Shown here in pieces: positions 1 through 7,049 of a stretch of DNA of 64,000 nucleotides. The stretch comes from a virus. The translations under genes were made by a program, and so were the position numbers. The notes beneath the pieces were generated by a model that had not been told where the DNA came from, ran no database searches, and saw only the letters and a program-made list of their open reading frames with translations. The DNA lies in the IMG/VR virus record IMGVR_UViG_3300042691_035156, positions 1 through 64,000 of that record, one strand, 5' to 3'. Each line of letters starts with the position of its first letter. The first letter of the stretch is position 1.

Positions 1-471
1 ATTCACAATGAATATCCTATACCTGAATATTTTCAAAAGATTGATGATCCACTAGCCGACTTTTCTTGCAGTCCTTACATACCTGATCTTTTAAATCCAG
101 TTCTTCACGCTTATAATCAGATAAACTCTTATCTGTCTTCTAAAGATTTTAAAGATGAATGTTTGCACAAGAGCTATAACAGTGAGGGAATGATTCTTCG
201 TCACATTAAAGATTATTCATCTTTAGATGACACTTATGAAGCTACTCAACTTGTTGTTGTTAATACAGGAATGACCAATATTCTACATTTTGGTTTTCCC
301 AACAACAAGGCAATAACAAAGTATTTTGGCATTCCTTTGATAAAAGACCCATATGATATTAATCTGACTATACAGTTTAAGAATGAATATACTCAAGACA
401 ATACCGTTCTTTGGTCTAAATCAATGAACATTTGTCTCAGTATCATCACTTTTAATTCTGATATGATATAA
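1..471 (+). CDS. Hypothetical protein, 5'-truncated by the window edge
   Basis: The frame is open from base 1, so the gene starts upstream of the window. A TTG at 163 is a possible internal start, but the codons before it (ending in the residues SKDFKDEC) look equally coding. The visible 156 residues are mixed polar and aromatic, with no membrane segment and no motif I recognise. It ends in TAA at 469-471, 28 bases before the next gene, and lies in a run of small co-directional genes. Function unknown. Confidence 0.6.
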   Translation: MHNEYPIPEYFQKIDDPLADFSCSPYIPDLLNPVLHAYNQINSYLSSKDFKDECLHKSYNSEGMILRHIKDYSSLDDTYEATQLVVVNTGMTNILHFGFPNNKAITKYFGIPLIKDPYDINLTIQFKNEYTQDNTVLWSKSMNICLSIITFNSDMI

Positions 472-499
472 TATACCTTCTTCAAAAAGGTGGCATAAT

Positions 500-775
500 A
501 TGAGTTTTTTAAATGATATTGAATTTCAATCAAGAATTGATTCTATAGAAGATCCTCATATTAGAAATATTTGTTATTTTCTTTTATTTCAACTCTCTTA
601 TCTTAACGAGAAAAATCATTCTCTTCGTCAAATGATAAAAGACTTTGTTGCTGCAGAAAGAGATTATGCTTTGAATTATCAAGCTTACATCTCTGATGGT
701 TTGCCTTTGCGCATGAGTCCTGAGTGGAAATCAGCCTGGTCAAAACTTATGTTTGAGTCTGAGAAGCCTGACTAA
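500..775 (+). CDS. Hypothetical small protein (91 aa)
   Basis: An AAGG Shine-Dalgarno sequence sits about 8 bases before the ATG. The 91-residue product is soluble and largely helical by composition, with a Phe/Leu-rich stretch near residues 25-40 and a C-terminal Trp-containing segment. It has no recognised domain. The stop is followed closely by the extended -10 promoter of the next gene, so transcription is probably re-initiated there. Confidence 0.6.
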   Translation: MSFLNDIEFQSRIDSIEDPHIRNICYFLLFQLSYLNEKNHSLRQMIKDFVAAERDYALNYQAYISDGLPLRMSPEWKSAWSKLMFESEKPD

Positions 776-785
776 ATTTTTTATT

Positions 786-796
786 TGTGCTATAAT
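786..796 (+). promoter_or_regulatory. Extended -10 promoter TGTGCTATAAT
   Basis: TG followed by one base and a perfect TATAAT lies 22 bases before the ATG at 818. The -35 position (768-773, CTGACT) is only a partial match. The same TGTGnTATAAT core recurs at 2943, in two copies before the tRNA, and on the minus strand near 18703 and 45391, so it looks like one promoter class. Confidence 0.6.
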
Positions 797-817
797 CTAT
801 TTTCTTTGGAGAAAATT

Positions 818-1027
818 ATGGCAGAATCATACGAACAACTTAAAGAAGAATACGAAAAAATAAAAGCTTGGTCTGATTTTGTTGCTCAACAATTAATTGC
901 AACAAAAGCCGATAGAGATCATTGGGCAAATCTTGCCAAAGATTTCTACGAGTACTATCATCTTGGTGTTGGCTCTTCCCAATGTGTAAACAACTATGTG
1001 AACTATGCTCACAGCACCGCAAAATAG
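818..1027 (+). CDS. Hypothetical small protein (69 aa)
   Basis: The start was placed at the ATG at 818 because GGAG lies 8 bases upstream. The longer frame from 785 would begin inside the promoter. The product begins MAESYEQLKEEYEKIKAW and is an amphipathic helix or coiled coil for about 45 residues, then a short Gly/Ser/Cys-containing tail. No family recognised. Confidence 0.6.
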   Translation: MAESYEQLKEEYEKIKAWSDFVAQQLIATKADRDHWANLAKDFYEYYHLGVGSSQCVNNYVNYAHSTAK

Positions 1028-1042
1028 CATCGGAGACTACTA

Positions 1043-1459
1043 ATGTCAGCTATGAGAGCTGTCGTACGAGAAGATGGCACTATTGAAATACTTGAGTTGG
1101 GATCTGACTCCCAGTATGTGCGTTCTCAGGATATTCTTCGTCTGATTAATAAAGTTAATTCTTTAGTTGAAGAAAAAAAGTCTATCTTAAAAATTAATGA
1201 TTCTCTTGTTATTGAAAGAGATCAACTTTTAAAAGACAAAAAGAAGATCACCGCTCAAAGAGACCAAACAATCGCTGATGTTGAACTTGTTATGGAGTGT
1301 CTTAAAAACATTTCTGACATCATTCAAGACTACGATACCAATTCTTTACACCACGCTAAAACTCTTCAATTTCATAGAAAAAAACTTCCTGTTTTATGGT
1401 ATGAAATTGACAGACTGATAGAAATATACAGAGAGGCTGATTATTATGGTGACGAATGA
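1043..1459 (+). CDS. Coiled-coil hypothetical protein (138 aa)
   Basis: GGAG lies 8-11 bases before the ATG. Residues about 30-85 are a strong charged coiled coil (runs such as SLVEEKKSILK and RDQLLKDKKK). The C-terminus is acidic. The gene overlaps the next one by 14 bases, which suggests coupled translation. It is possibly a scaffold or adaptor, but the sequence does not identify a role. Confidence 0.65.
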   Translation: MSAMRAVVREDGTIEILELGSDSQYVRSQDILRLINKVNSLVEEKKSILKINDSLVIERDQLLKDKKKITAQRDQTIADVELVMECLKNISDIIQDYDTNSLHHAKTLQFHRKKLPVLWYEIDRLIEIYREADYYGDE

Positions 1460-1889
1460 CGACAAAAATTTTATTGTTGGATTTACTTGCTCGGCGTTTG
1501 ATCTCTTTCATGCCGGACACCTACTGATGCTTAAGGAGGCTAAGGCCCAGTGCGATTACCTTATTGTGGGTTTGCACGTTGATCCAAGCCTTGACAGACC
1601 AGAAAAAAATTCTCCTGTTCAGTCAGTCCTTGAAAGATGGATTCAGCTTCAGGGCTGTTCTTATGTTGATGAAATAGTCCCATATGAAACAGAGAGTGAT
1701 CTTCTTATAATTCTTCAAAACTGGGACGTTGACCTTCGCATCTTGGGCAAAGAGTACATGAACATTCCCTATACTGGTGACAACCTTTCTGTTCCAGTTT
1801 ATTTTAATTCTCGTAATCACGGTTATTCTTCTAGTTCCTTGAGAACAAGAGTTCTTTTGGCCGAAAGAGAAAATCTTCATCTAAAGTAA
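1446..1889 (+). CDS. Cytidylyltransferase-like nucleotidyltransferase
   Basis: The 147-residue length and motifs fit the small nucleotidyltransferase superfamily (glycerol-3-phosphate cytidylyltransferase or FAD synthetase type). An HxGH signature is seen in FDLFHAGHL (residues about 18-26), a GLHVDPS nucleotide-loop segment follows, and the C-terminal SSSSLRTRV matches the family's STT-x-x-R-type motif. Enzymes of this family transfer CMP or AMP to small phosphorylated substrates. The substrate here cannot be deduced. It may serve surface polymer or cofactor synthesis, in keeping with the sugar genes further along. Confidence 0.8.
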   Translation: MVTNDDKNFIVGFTCSAFDLFHAGHLLMLKEAKAQCDYLIVGLHVDPSLDRPEKNSPVQSVLERWIQLQGCSYVDEIVPYETESDLLIILQNWDVDLRILGKEYMNIPYTGDNLSVPVYFNSRNHGYSSSSLRTRVLLAERENLHLK

Positions 1890-1901
1890 ATATCCTTTAC
1901 T

Positions 1902-2099
1902 ATGATGAATTCGCCAGATTATCACGTTAGAAAATCCTTAATTGAAAAGTGGGGGCCTGAGTGTGTCATATCTTGTCCATGCTCACTCAGGCCATCTCAC
2001 ACTTTTTGGACCAAAGGACACCCTCCCTGTCCTGTTTGCAATCATTATCCACAAATAACCAAAATAACATGGGAACAGTACTTTGAGCAAAAAAATTAA
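1902..2099 (+). CDS. Small Cys-rich protein (65 aa), possible zinc ribbon
   Basis: ATG at 1902 (a second ATG follows at 1905). Two Cys pairs, CPC near residue 26 and CPVC near residue 44, could bind zinc. The rest is Pro/Trp-rich. It overlaps the following gene if that gene uses a TTG start. No family recognised. Confidence 0.55.
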   Translation: MMNSPDYHVRKSLIEKWGPECVISCPCSLRPSHTFWTKGHPPCPVCNHYPQITKITWEQYFEQKN

Positions 2100-2274
2100 T
2101 ATCCACAAACACTACGAAATGCCAGACCTATCTCCTAGCGAGGTCATTGTACATCTTCGCAGATCTCTTAAGTTCTGGGTTTCTTATTGTAATGAAATGG
2201 AAAAGAACAACAAGATTCTCTCTCAAAGAATCGTTGAACTTGAAGAAAAGTTAGGAATCACCTCTAATGGCTGA
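2083..2274 (+). CDS. Hypothetical small protein (63 aa), TTG start uncertain
   Basis: The longest frame starts at TTG 2083, overlapping the previous stop by 17 bases. An ATG at 2119 (MPDLSPSEV) is the alternative, but neither has a strong ribosome site. The product is basic in the middle and ends in a short coiled coil (RIVELEEKLG). It overlaps the next reading frame by 8 bases. Confidence 0.5.
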   Translation: MSKKINIHKHYEMPDLSPSEVIVHLRRSLKFWVSYCNEMEKNNKILSQRIVELEEKLGITSNG

Positions 2275-2419
2275 TTTCCTTGAAATGAGAAACGCTCTTT
2301 TGCGCGCTCTTTTGCTCGACCCTTCTTCTCAAATTAGTGACGAGCCTGAACAAGACGAAGCCCTTCTTTCCGAAGACGAATTGACCATAGATAACCTTCT
2401 TTCTTCTGAGTCAATTTAA
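2267..2419 (+). CDS. Acidic microprotein (50 aa)
   Basis: ATG at 2267 overlaps the preceding stop by 8 bases. The 50 residues consist of a Leu/Ala helix (LLRALLLDPS) followed by a highly acidic tail rich in Glu, Asp and Ser. Tight coupling to the upstream gene supports translation. Function unknown. Confidence 0.5.
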   Translation: MADFLEMRNALLRALLLDPSSQISDEPEQDEALLSEDELTIDNLLSSESI

Positions 2420-2489
2420 AATTCCTATATAGGGTAATTTTGGGGAAAAATTTTTTGGCCCCATTTCCATTTTGGAAAAAACTTAGTTC

Positions 2490-2519
2490 TTGCATTTTCT
2501 TCCTTTACCTGTATATAAT
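2490..2519 (+). promoter_or_regulatory. Sigma-70-type promoter TTGCAT-18-TATAAT
   Basis: TTGCAT at 2490-2495 and TATAAT at 2514-2519 are separated by 18 bases and lie 26 bases before the ATG of the zinc-finger gene. Upstream (about 2437-2456) a GGGG...CCCC inverted repeat around A and T tracts could end transcription of the preceding genes. Confidence 0.55.
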
Positions 2520-2545
2520 ATGACCACTTTACGAGAAGGAATGTT

Positions 2546-2860
2546 ATGGAAACTCTAACTTGTCAGAAATGCAACGCAGAATGGACTCGGCCCCTTACTC
2601 GGGGACGTAAGCCACGCTTTTGTGAAGGGTGTATTAAGAGCATGGTAACTTCATACGATTCCACAAAAGACAATGAATCTGACACTGATTCAAACCTTTC
2701 TTACAAATTTCCTGGACCCACTTATTGGAGATGCTCTTCTTGCAACGCAGCAATGTCCACTCCATTGAATCTTGATTACCCTCCTGCCCACAAGTGCTAC
2801 AAGAAGCGCAATTCTTTTCTTCCTCTTCAACTTGTACGGCAAAGTCTTGAAGAAATTTGA
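2546..2860 (+). CDS. Zinc-finger-like protein (104 aa) that uses CGG as Arg
   Basis: AAGGA lies before the ATG. Four paired Cys motifs are visible: CQKC (6-9), FCEGC (about 27-31) and CSSC/HKC near 64-86, so two zinc-binding knuckles are likely. The basic stretch after the first pair (RPLTRGRKPR) suggests nucleic-acid binding. This gene matters for the recoding question. It contains three in-frame CGG codons (followed by C, G and C, never A) that must be read as ordinary Arg, because the frame continues intact through them. Confidence 0.65.
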   Translation: METLTCQKCNAEWTRPLTRGRKPRFCEGCIKSMVTSYDSTKDNESDTDSNLSYKFPGPTYWRCSSCNAAMSTPLNLDYPPAHKCYKKRNSFLPLQLVRQSLEEI

Positions 2861-2942
2861 CTAAATAATCTTTTCTGCTTGTTCATACAAAGTAGAAGCG
2901 AATTCATTTTTGTAATAAATAGAACCTCAAAGCGCCGAAAAG

Positions 2943-2953
2943 TGTGCTATAAT
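2943..2953 (+). promoter_or_regulatory. Extended -10 promoter TGTGCTATAAT
   Basis: Identical core to the motif at 786, ending 8 bases before the ATG at 2962, so the transcript would be nearly leaderless. No good -35 hexamer is seen. Confidence 0.6.
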
Positions 2954-2961
2954 CTTCACCT

Positions 2962-3333
2962 ATGAAATTACCAGATTACATATATGTTGATGTGAACGTT
3001 CCTGTTCCAAGAAACATTGACCCAGATTTTGTGCCAGCCGTTAGACAGTTTTTGAAGACTGACCCGCTCAAGACTCTAGACCTTATAAGCGCACTTAGAT
3101 TCTATGAAGTTGACGCTGATGGACAACTCTATGAGGTAAACAGTGCTCGCTTCTACGGAAAAGAGGGAGCCGAAAGATATTCCATGACGCTAACCAAAAC
3201 CATAGAGTGCTACGCCAAAGTCTTTAGAACTGAGGAAGATGATAACGATTTCGTTAATATAAGATATTCTTTTGTATTCAACAATGGAAAGCTTGATGAA
3301 ATCAGAATAAAGGAAAACGCAAATGAAATTTGA
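2962..3333 (+). CDS. Hypothetical protein (123 aa)
   Basis: Soluble mixed alpha/beta protein beginning MKLPDYIYVDVNVPVPR, with no signal peptide, membrane helix or known motif. It has its own extended -10 promoter and almost no leader. It overlaps the next gene by 11 bases, so the two are co-translated. Confidence 0.6.
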   Translation: MKLPDYIYVDVNVPVPRNIDPDFVPAVRQFLKTDPLKTLDLISALRFYEVDADGQLYEVNSARFYGKEGAERYSMTLTKTIECYAKVFRTEEDDNDFVNIRYSFVFNNGKLDEIRIKENANEI

Positions 3334-3541
3334 TTATACAAAAACTTACAGCTTTGTCTACAGTAAGATAAAAAATGATAACATCCCGCATGAGTATGCG
3401 CACAGATCATCCCTAAAGATTTGCGACGCTCTTTGGGACATTTGGCTCTTTAGCCAAGAGCATGCGCCTGAGATTGAAAAGACCGTAAAAGAGATTTTCT
3501 CTGTTGTTTCTAAAGACGGGGAATTAGCGAAGCAGGATTAA
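3323..3541 (+). CDS. Hypothetical small protein (72 aa)
   Basis: ATG at 3323 lies within the end of the preceding gene, and AAGGA is upstream. The 72-residue product is helical, with Trp and acidic residues in the C-terminal half. No recognised family. Confidence 0.55.
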   Translation: MKFDYTKTYSFVYSKIKNDNIPHEYAHRSSLKICDALWDIWLFSQEHAPEIEKTVKEIFSVVSKDGELAKQD

Positions 3542-3634
3542 AAAAGAAGTTATAATAAGTCTTAAAATTTTTAATGATGTGTACTATAAAAAGTATAATT
3601 TGTATTATTCCCATATTCTTATAGTAAGGACATC

Positions 3635-4291
3635 ATGCCAGAACTGAACGCAAATATACCACCAATAGAAGCGTATGTGCGAGGCAACTATCTTAGGGAT
3701 CAACAGGATTCTCACGATAAGTATTTCCCCTGCCTTATATTCGGCGTATGCTCAATACCGTCAAGAAGCCCACTTTTCCATTTTCTAATGGAAGATGGTG
3801 GCCTGTGGTGGAGAATGCCCATATCTGCTTTTTGCGCTGAACCCAATGTTCCAGAAGCAGACATTCATGATCTGGTTTTGTGGAATGCTTTTTCTTCTCA
3901 CATAACAGTTACCGACTTCTACACAATGAGGAACATGAGAATGACTTATGTTTCAAGATCTGGCGACTTTGTCAATGGGAAGTATTTATTTACACTAGAC
4001 TGGCATTCGCCAGAAGACAATATTTTAAACACAAAGTTCAGCGAAAATCCTGGACAACACAAATGTGGACACGTCATTCTCAGAGACGATGGAAATTACG
4101 CCATACAGCCCAACAATAGAGTCAGAATGTATGATCCGTCTTTTACAACCAAGAAGGGCAACATCATTGACAGACTTATAAATACCAACAAGTGGGATGT
4201 AGAAGATGCCGCAAAGTGGGTGACCTCAGACGACTATAGATATGACTATGGCGTTGTAGAAGGTTTCGGAAAAGACACCAAATCTAAGTAA
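3635..4291 (+). CDS. Hypothetical protein (218 aa)
   Basis: AAGGA precedes the ATG, and the 93-base gap upstream carries TATAAT-like hexamers near 3550 and 3590. The protein is aromatic-rich, with several Trp and His residues (HSPEDN, GQHKCGHV) and a WDVEDAAKW segment near the C-terminus. No signal peptide. I do not recognise the family. Confidence 0.6.
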   Translation: MPELNANIPPIEAYVRGNYLRDQQDSHDKYFPCLIFGVCSIPSRSPLFHFLMEDGGLWWRMPISAFCAEPNVPEADIHDLVLWNAFSSHITVTDFYTMRNMRMTYVSRSGDFVNGKYLFTLDWHSPEDNILNTKFSENPGQHKCGHVILRDDGNYAIQPNNRVRMYDPSFTTKKGNIIDRLINTNKWDVEDAAKWVTSDDYRYDYGVVEGFGKDTKSK

Positions 4292-4303
4292 TTTAACAAA
4301 ACA

Positions 4304-4351
4304 TTTGTGATATAATATATAAATCACTTTGTGATATAATATATAAATCAC
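4304..4351 (+). promoter_or_regulatory. Tandemly duplicated tRNA promoter (2 x 24 bp)
   Basis: Two identical 24-base units (4304-4327 and 4328-4351) abut the tRNA. Each contains TTTGTGATATAAT, an extended -10 element, and the arms GTGAT/ATCAC form an imperfect palindrome that could also be an operator. The second TATAAT (4335-4340) would start transcription only a few bases before the tRNA. An exact duplication suggests selection for more expression, or recent slippage. Confidence 0.7.
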
Positions 4352-4425
4352 GTGGGTATAAGTTAATGGTAGACTAGCATGCTTCCGACCTGCTCGTGAG
4401 GGTTCGATTCCCTCTACCCACTCCA
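4352..4425 (+). tRNA. tRNA-Gly with UCC anticodon and G37 (loop CUUCCGA)
   Basis: A full cloverleaf of 74 bases with encoded CCA. Acceptor stem GTGGGTA/TACCCAC, D stem AGTT/GACT with an AATGGTA loop, T arm GAGGG-TTCGATT-CCCTC and discriminator T, as in Gly tRNAs. The anticodon loop is 4382-4388 (CTTCCGA). Bases 34-36 are TCC, but base 37 is G, where Gly tRNAs normally have A. Bases 34-37 (UCCG) are therefore the complement of the quadruplet CGGA. The anticodon stem (GCATG/CCTGC) has a T-C mismatch at 30-40, which would loosen the loop. No other tRNA was seen in the window. It is proposed to read CGGA as one Gly codon (see findings). Confidence 0.93.
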
Positions 4426-4440
4426 ATCGCATAATATTGA

Positions 4441-4593
4441 TTATGTCAATATGTTAAGAAGGGTTCCAGCAGCCCTCAAAGCTCCTGAGTTAGAGGTGCC
4501 ACCAGCAACTGCTGCAGAAGCACTGTTTGCAGCACCCAGCATTCTTCCGGTTGATCTAGCTCCTTTTACTCCAGCCATGAATTCTTCTGCCAT
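4441..4593 (-). CDS. Possible microprotein (50 aa), opposite strand
   Basis: Between the tRNA and the next + strand gene, the minus strand has an ATG frame of 50 residues, Ala/Gly/Ser-rich (LGAANSASAAVAGG). A weak AAGG lies upstream. It is the only minus-strand frame in this arm, so it may be a relic or a spurious frame. Confidence 0.35.
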   Translation of the reverse strand: MAEEFMAGVKGARSTGRMLGAANSASAAVAGGTSNSGALRAAGTLLNILT

Positions 4594-4707
4594 AATTAAA
4601 CCTTTAAATTAAATTAAAAACAATTAAACTGGGTTAAATCCTTTGATTAAAAGGGCCCATTTTAGATTACTATATAATAAATAGTAACCATGTTTTGGAG
4701 GTATGTT

Positions 4708-4929
4708 ATGGCTGGTAAGAAGCCCGCAAAAGTAAATTCAAGTAATAAAAAAGAGAAGGTTGAACTGCCGGGTAAGGCCGTTAAATATCTAGGCTCTAAG
4801 GACGCAAAAGCTTTCTGCTGCCCAACTTGCAAAAGACAGCTTATTAAAGGTATAATTTACGAGCATAAGTCAGAAGCTTATTGCAATCGTATTTGTATAC
4901 CTAAAGAACAAGAAATGGTGGCGGGGTAA
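4708..4929 (+). CDS. Small Lys-rich zinc-binding protein (73 aa)
   Basis: Start placed at 4708 because GGAGG lies at 4697-4701; the earlier ATG at 4690 lies upstream of it. After a basic N-terminus, CPTC (about residues 36-39) and a distal C-x3-C (CNRIC) could form one zinc site. TATATAAT at about 4670 is a likely -10. Genes of this kind sit among accessory genes in many phages. Confidence 0.6.
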   Translation: MAGKKPAKVNSSNKKEKVELPGKAVKYLGSKDAKAFCCPTCKRQLIKGIIYEHKSEAYCNRICIPKEQEMVAG

Positions 4930-4934
4930 TTAAA

Positions 4935-5255
4935 ATGAGCAATTATTGGTTAGCTGAATTCCTTGAGGAGATGGAGATGAAACTCCCTCCCGCAGAAAAA
5001 GAGTTTGCAGACGCACTCGTAAGAATTGCCAAGAAATATGGCAAGCTAGCAAACGATGACGGTAATGGCATCTGGGTTGGCTATGTATCTGGCGAAGAGA
5101 ATGACAACCTTGAAATCGGAGTCAAGTGCGGAAACTGCGCCTTGTATGAAGGGGATGGTGTATGCAAGATTGTTGCACAGCAGGTAGAAGAAGATGGCTA
5201 TTGCAGATTGGCTGCCATTCCAGATGGAATCGTAAAGGGCTCTAGGCACTACTGA
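4935..5255 (+). CDS. Cys4 protein, paralogue A (106 aa)
   Basis: Begins MSNYWLAEF and ends with a four-Cys module, C-x2-C, then single Cys residues about 9 and 13 residues further on (CGNC...VC...YC). The next gene has the same start (MNNYWLSEF) and the same module, so the two arose by tandem duplication. The Cys pattern would suit zinc or an iron-sulfur cluster. The gene downstream encodes a ferredoxin, so a redox role is possible but unproven. Stop and next start overlap as TGATG. Confidence 0.65.
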   Translation: MSNYWLAEFLEEMEMKLPPAEKEFADALVRIAKKYGKLANDDGNGIWVGYVSGEENDNLEIGVKCGNCALYEGDGVCKIVAQQVEEDGYCRLAAIPDGIVKGSRHY

Positions 5256-5650
5256 TGAATAACTATTGGCTTTCGGAATTTGATCATCAGGACAATGATG
5301 AACCGGACATGGAAATGCCCGAAGATCCTCATGACGATGAAGAAGAGGAAGAAGAAGAAGAAGAGGAAGAAGAAAACGATCCAAAGTCACGTCTCAACAA
5401 AAGACAGTTGATGATGTACGACTACTATGAAGAAGTCGTAGGAGAGTTCGGAATGTTTGACCAATCTTCAAAAGCCAATGGAGCACACTATGCTCCTGCT
5501 AGTGATAATCCTTTCAAAGAAAAAGGCTTGATCTGCGGCAACTGTGTTTACTTTCACGGTGGCCAGCAGTGCGAGATCGTAAAAGGTCGAATTGAATCAG
5601 ACGCAATATGCAAGCTTTGGATAATACCTGAAGATCTAATAAAGGAGTGA
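5255..5650 (+). CDS. Cys4 protein, paralogue B with poly-Glu insert (131 aa)
   Basis: Paralogue of the preceding gene. It shares the NYWLSEF start and the C-terminal CGNC...C...C module followed by LWIIPEDLI. It differs by an acidic insert of 13 consecutive Glu codons (near 5340-5373), flanked by Asp/Glu. The insert is encoded by a GAA/GAG run prone to slippage. Confidence 0.65.
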   Translation: MNNYWLSEFDHQDNDEPDMEMPEDPHDDEEEEEEEEEEEENDPKSRLNKRQLMMYDYYEEVVGEFGMFDQSSKANGAHYAPASDNPFKEKGLICGNCVYFHGGQQCEIVKGRIESDAICKLWIIPEDLIKE

Positions 5651-5656
5651 CATAAG

Positions 5657-5920
5657 ATGAAGGTGTGGATTGATCAGGACCTTTGTACTGGCGATGGACT
5701 TTGCGCCGAAATAGCACCTGATGTCTTCATGATGCACGACGATGGCTTGGCCTATGTCAAAGAGGTTGCCTGGCCCAACCTAATGGGTCCTACTGGCTCT
5801 GGCAGTGACCCTAAGTACCAGATGGCAGAAGGGTTAGCAGAGGTGCCTGAGAAGCTCTTAGAAAGCGTTATAGAGGCTGCTGAAGAGTGTCCTGGGGAAT
5901 GCATCTTCCTAGAGCCTTAA
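5657..5920 (+). CDS. Ferredoxin (87 aa)
   Basis: Matches the small bacterial ferredoxins that partner cytochromes P450 and other oxidoreductases. MKVWIDQDLCTGDGLCAEIAPDVF supplies the first cysteines (residues 10 and 16; the usual middle Cys of a four-iron cluster is missing), and CPGEC near residue 78 supplies the last. A 3Fe-4S cluster is the likelier type. GGAG lies before the start. It is last in the + strand operon and convergent with the fibre gene. It may supply electrons to a phage or host enzyme. The partner is unknown. Confidence 0.85.
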   Translation: MKVWIDQDLCTGDGLCAEIAPDVFMMHDDGLAYVKEVAWPNLMGPTGSGSDPKYQMAEGLAEVPEKLLESVIEAAEECPGECIFLEP

Positions 5921-5932
5921 TAATATAATTTA

Positions 5933-7048
5933 TTACCTAACCCTACGAGCCATGTATTCAACTCTCAATTTTGCTTGACAGTCAGTAACCCAAGAGTTAA
6001 AAGTGCTGGAGTTTCTCTGCAGAATGTGTATTGAATAATTTGCTACTCTTGCTACGCCAAAAAAATACCATTCTGTTAGTGGCAGTTTTACATTGTAGTC
6101 TGCAAAACCATTTGTGGTAGAGTTTGTATACGGAATCTCAAAGTAAGTGTTGTTTACAAAAGGAAGGTATGACGTATCTGCTGCATTCTCTATATACGGT
6201 TGAGAATCATAGGCATTGAGGTTTATATTTTCTGTAGTTCCTTCTCTGGGAAAACTTGAACTTGTAAGAAAGTTGCCGGTATAGTCGTCTTTAACATAGA
6301 ATCTTGTCCACGTTCTTGCTTCAATTCTATATCTAATACCGACCACAAAAAAGTTAGTTGAATCAGAAACTAATCCTGGATCAGTTCCAGTGCTTGAAAC
6401 AATATTTTTTCCAACATCGGAAGCGGCAGCGGTTTCGCTATGACTGCTTTCACCATATACTCCAATCCAAGTTCCACCAGTGACTCCGCTATATGCCCAT
6501 GCGGTTCCTGAGTTCCCGTCGAATGCACGAGAAGAACTTCCCGAAAGTGACCCAGAAGTATTAACTGTGGCTGTATTTGCGTTTGGATTTACCCAACCTG
6601 TTTCATAATATGTTTCGGGATTTGTTGAGCTATAGGCTACGTTTTCAGCTTCATAATCTGTTGTCATTATATTTGCTGACTGTACCGGACCATAAACTTG
6701 ACCATAAGAGTCTGTTAGTGTTGTCTTTACATAATATTGTGTGTTGACCGCTAGACCAGTAAAAGTTCCACTATTTCCACTCAACGATGGTGCTACATTT
6801 TGCGGTGAACCAACAGCAGAATTATTTGATGCGAGGAACAGTTCAATTTTAAGATTTGGCGAACCGCCAGTTAAGTTGGTATCTGGGCCTATTGTCGTTG
6901 ACCAAACAATATTTCTAGTGATTGAGTTCTTTGTTGTATATTGCCAAGCCGAATAAGTAGATACAGTTGGATTAGATAATGTAGTAGAAAATGTGGCCGT
7001 TCTTGGACTCGATACAATTATGCCCGGAAACCTTATCCCCCTGCCCAT
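5933..7048 (-). CDS. Tail-fibre-associated protein, FN3-like repeats
   Basis: Start chosen at ATG 7048, one base after the upstream stop; a TTG at 7072 would overlap the upstream gene by 23 bases. The 371-residue protein is Thr/Ser/Asn-rich and beta-predicted. The first 140 residues resemble fibronectin-III-like strands (TGLAVNTQYYVKTTL), followed by a jelly-roll-like C-terminal half. Its position directly after the collagen-repeat fibre suggests a distal fibre tip or a chaperone of it. Confidence 0.6.
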   Translation of the reverse strand: MGRGIRFPGIIVSSPRTATFSTTLSNPTVSTYSAWQYTTKNSITRNIVWSTTIGPDTNLTGGSPNLKIELFLASNNSAVGSPQNVAPSLSGNSGTFTGLAVNTQYYVKTTLTDSYGQVYGPVQSANIMTTDYEAENVAYSSTNPETYYETGWVNPNANTATVNTSGSLSGSSSRAFDGNSGTAWAYSGVTGGTWIGVYGESSHSETAAASDVGKNIVSSTGTDPGLVSDSTNFFVVGIRYRIEARTWTRFYVKDDYTGNFLTSSSFPREGTTENINLNAYDSQPYIENAADTSYLPFVNNTYFEIPYTNSTTNGFADYNVKLPLTEWYFFGVARVANYSIHILQRNSSTFNSWVTDCQAKLRVEYMARRVR

Positions 7049-7049
7049 T

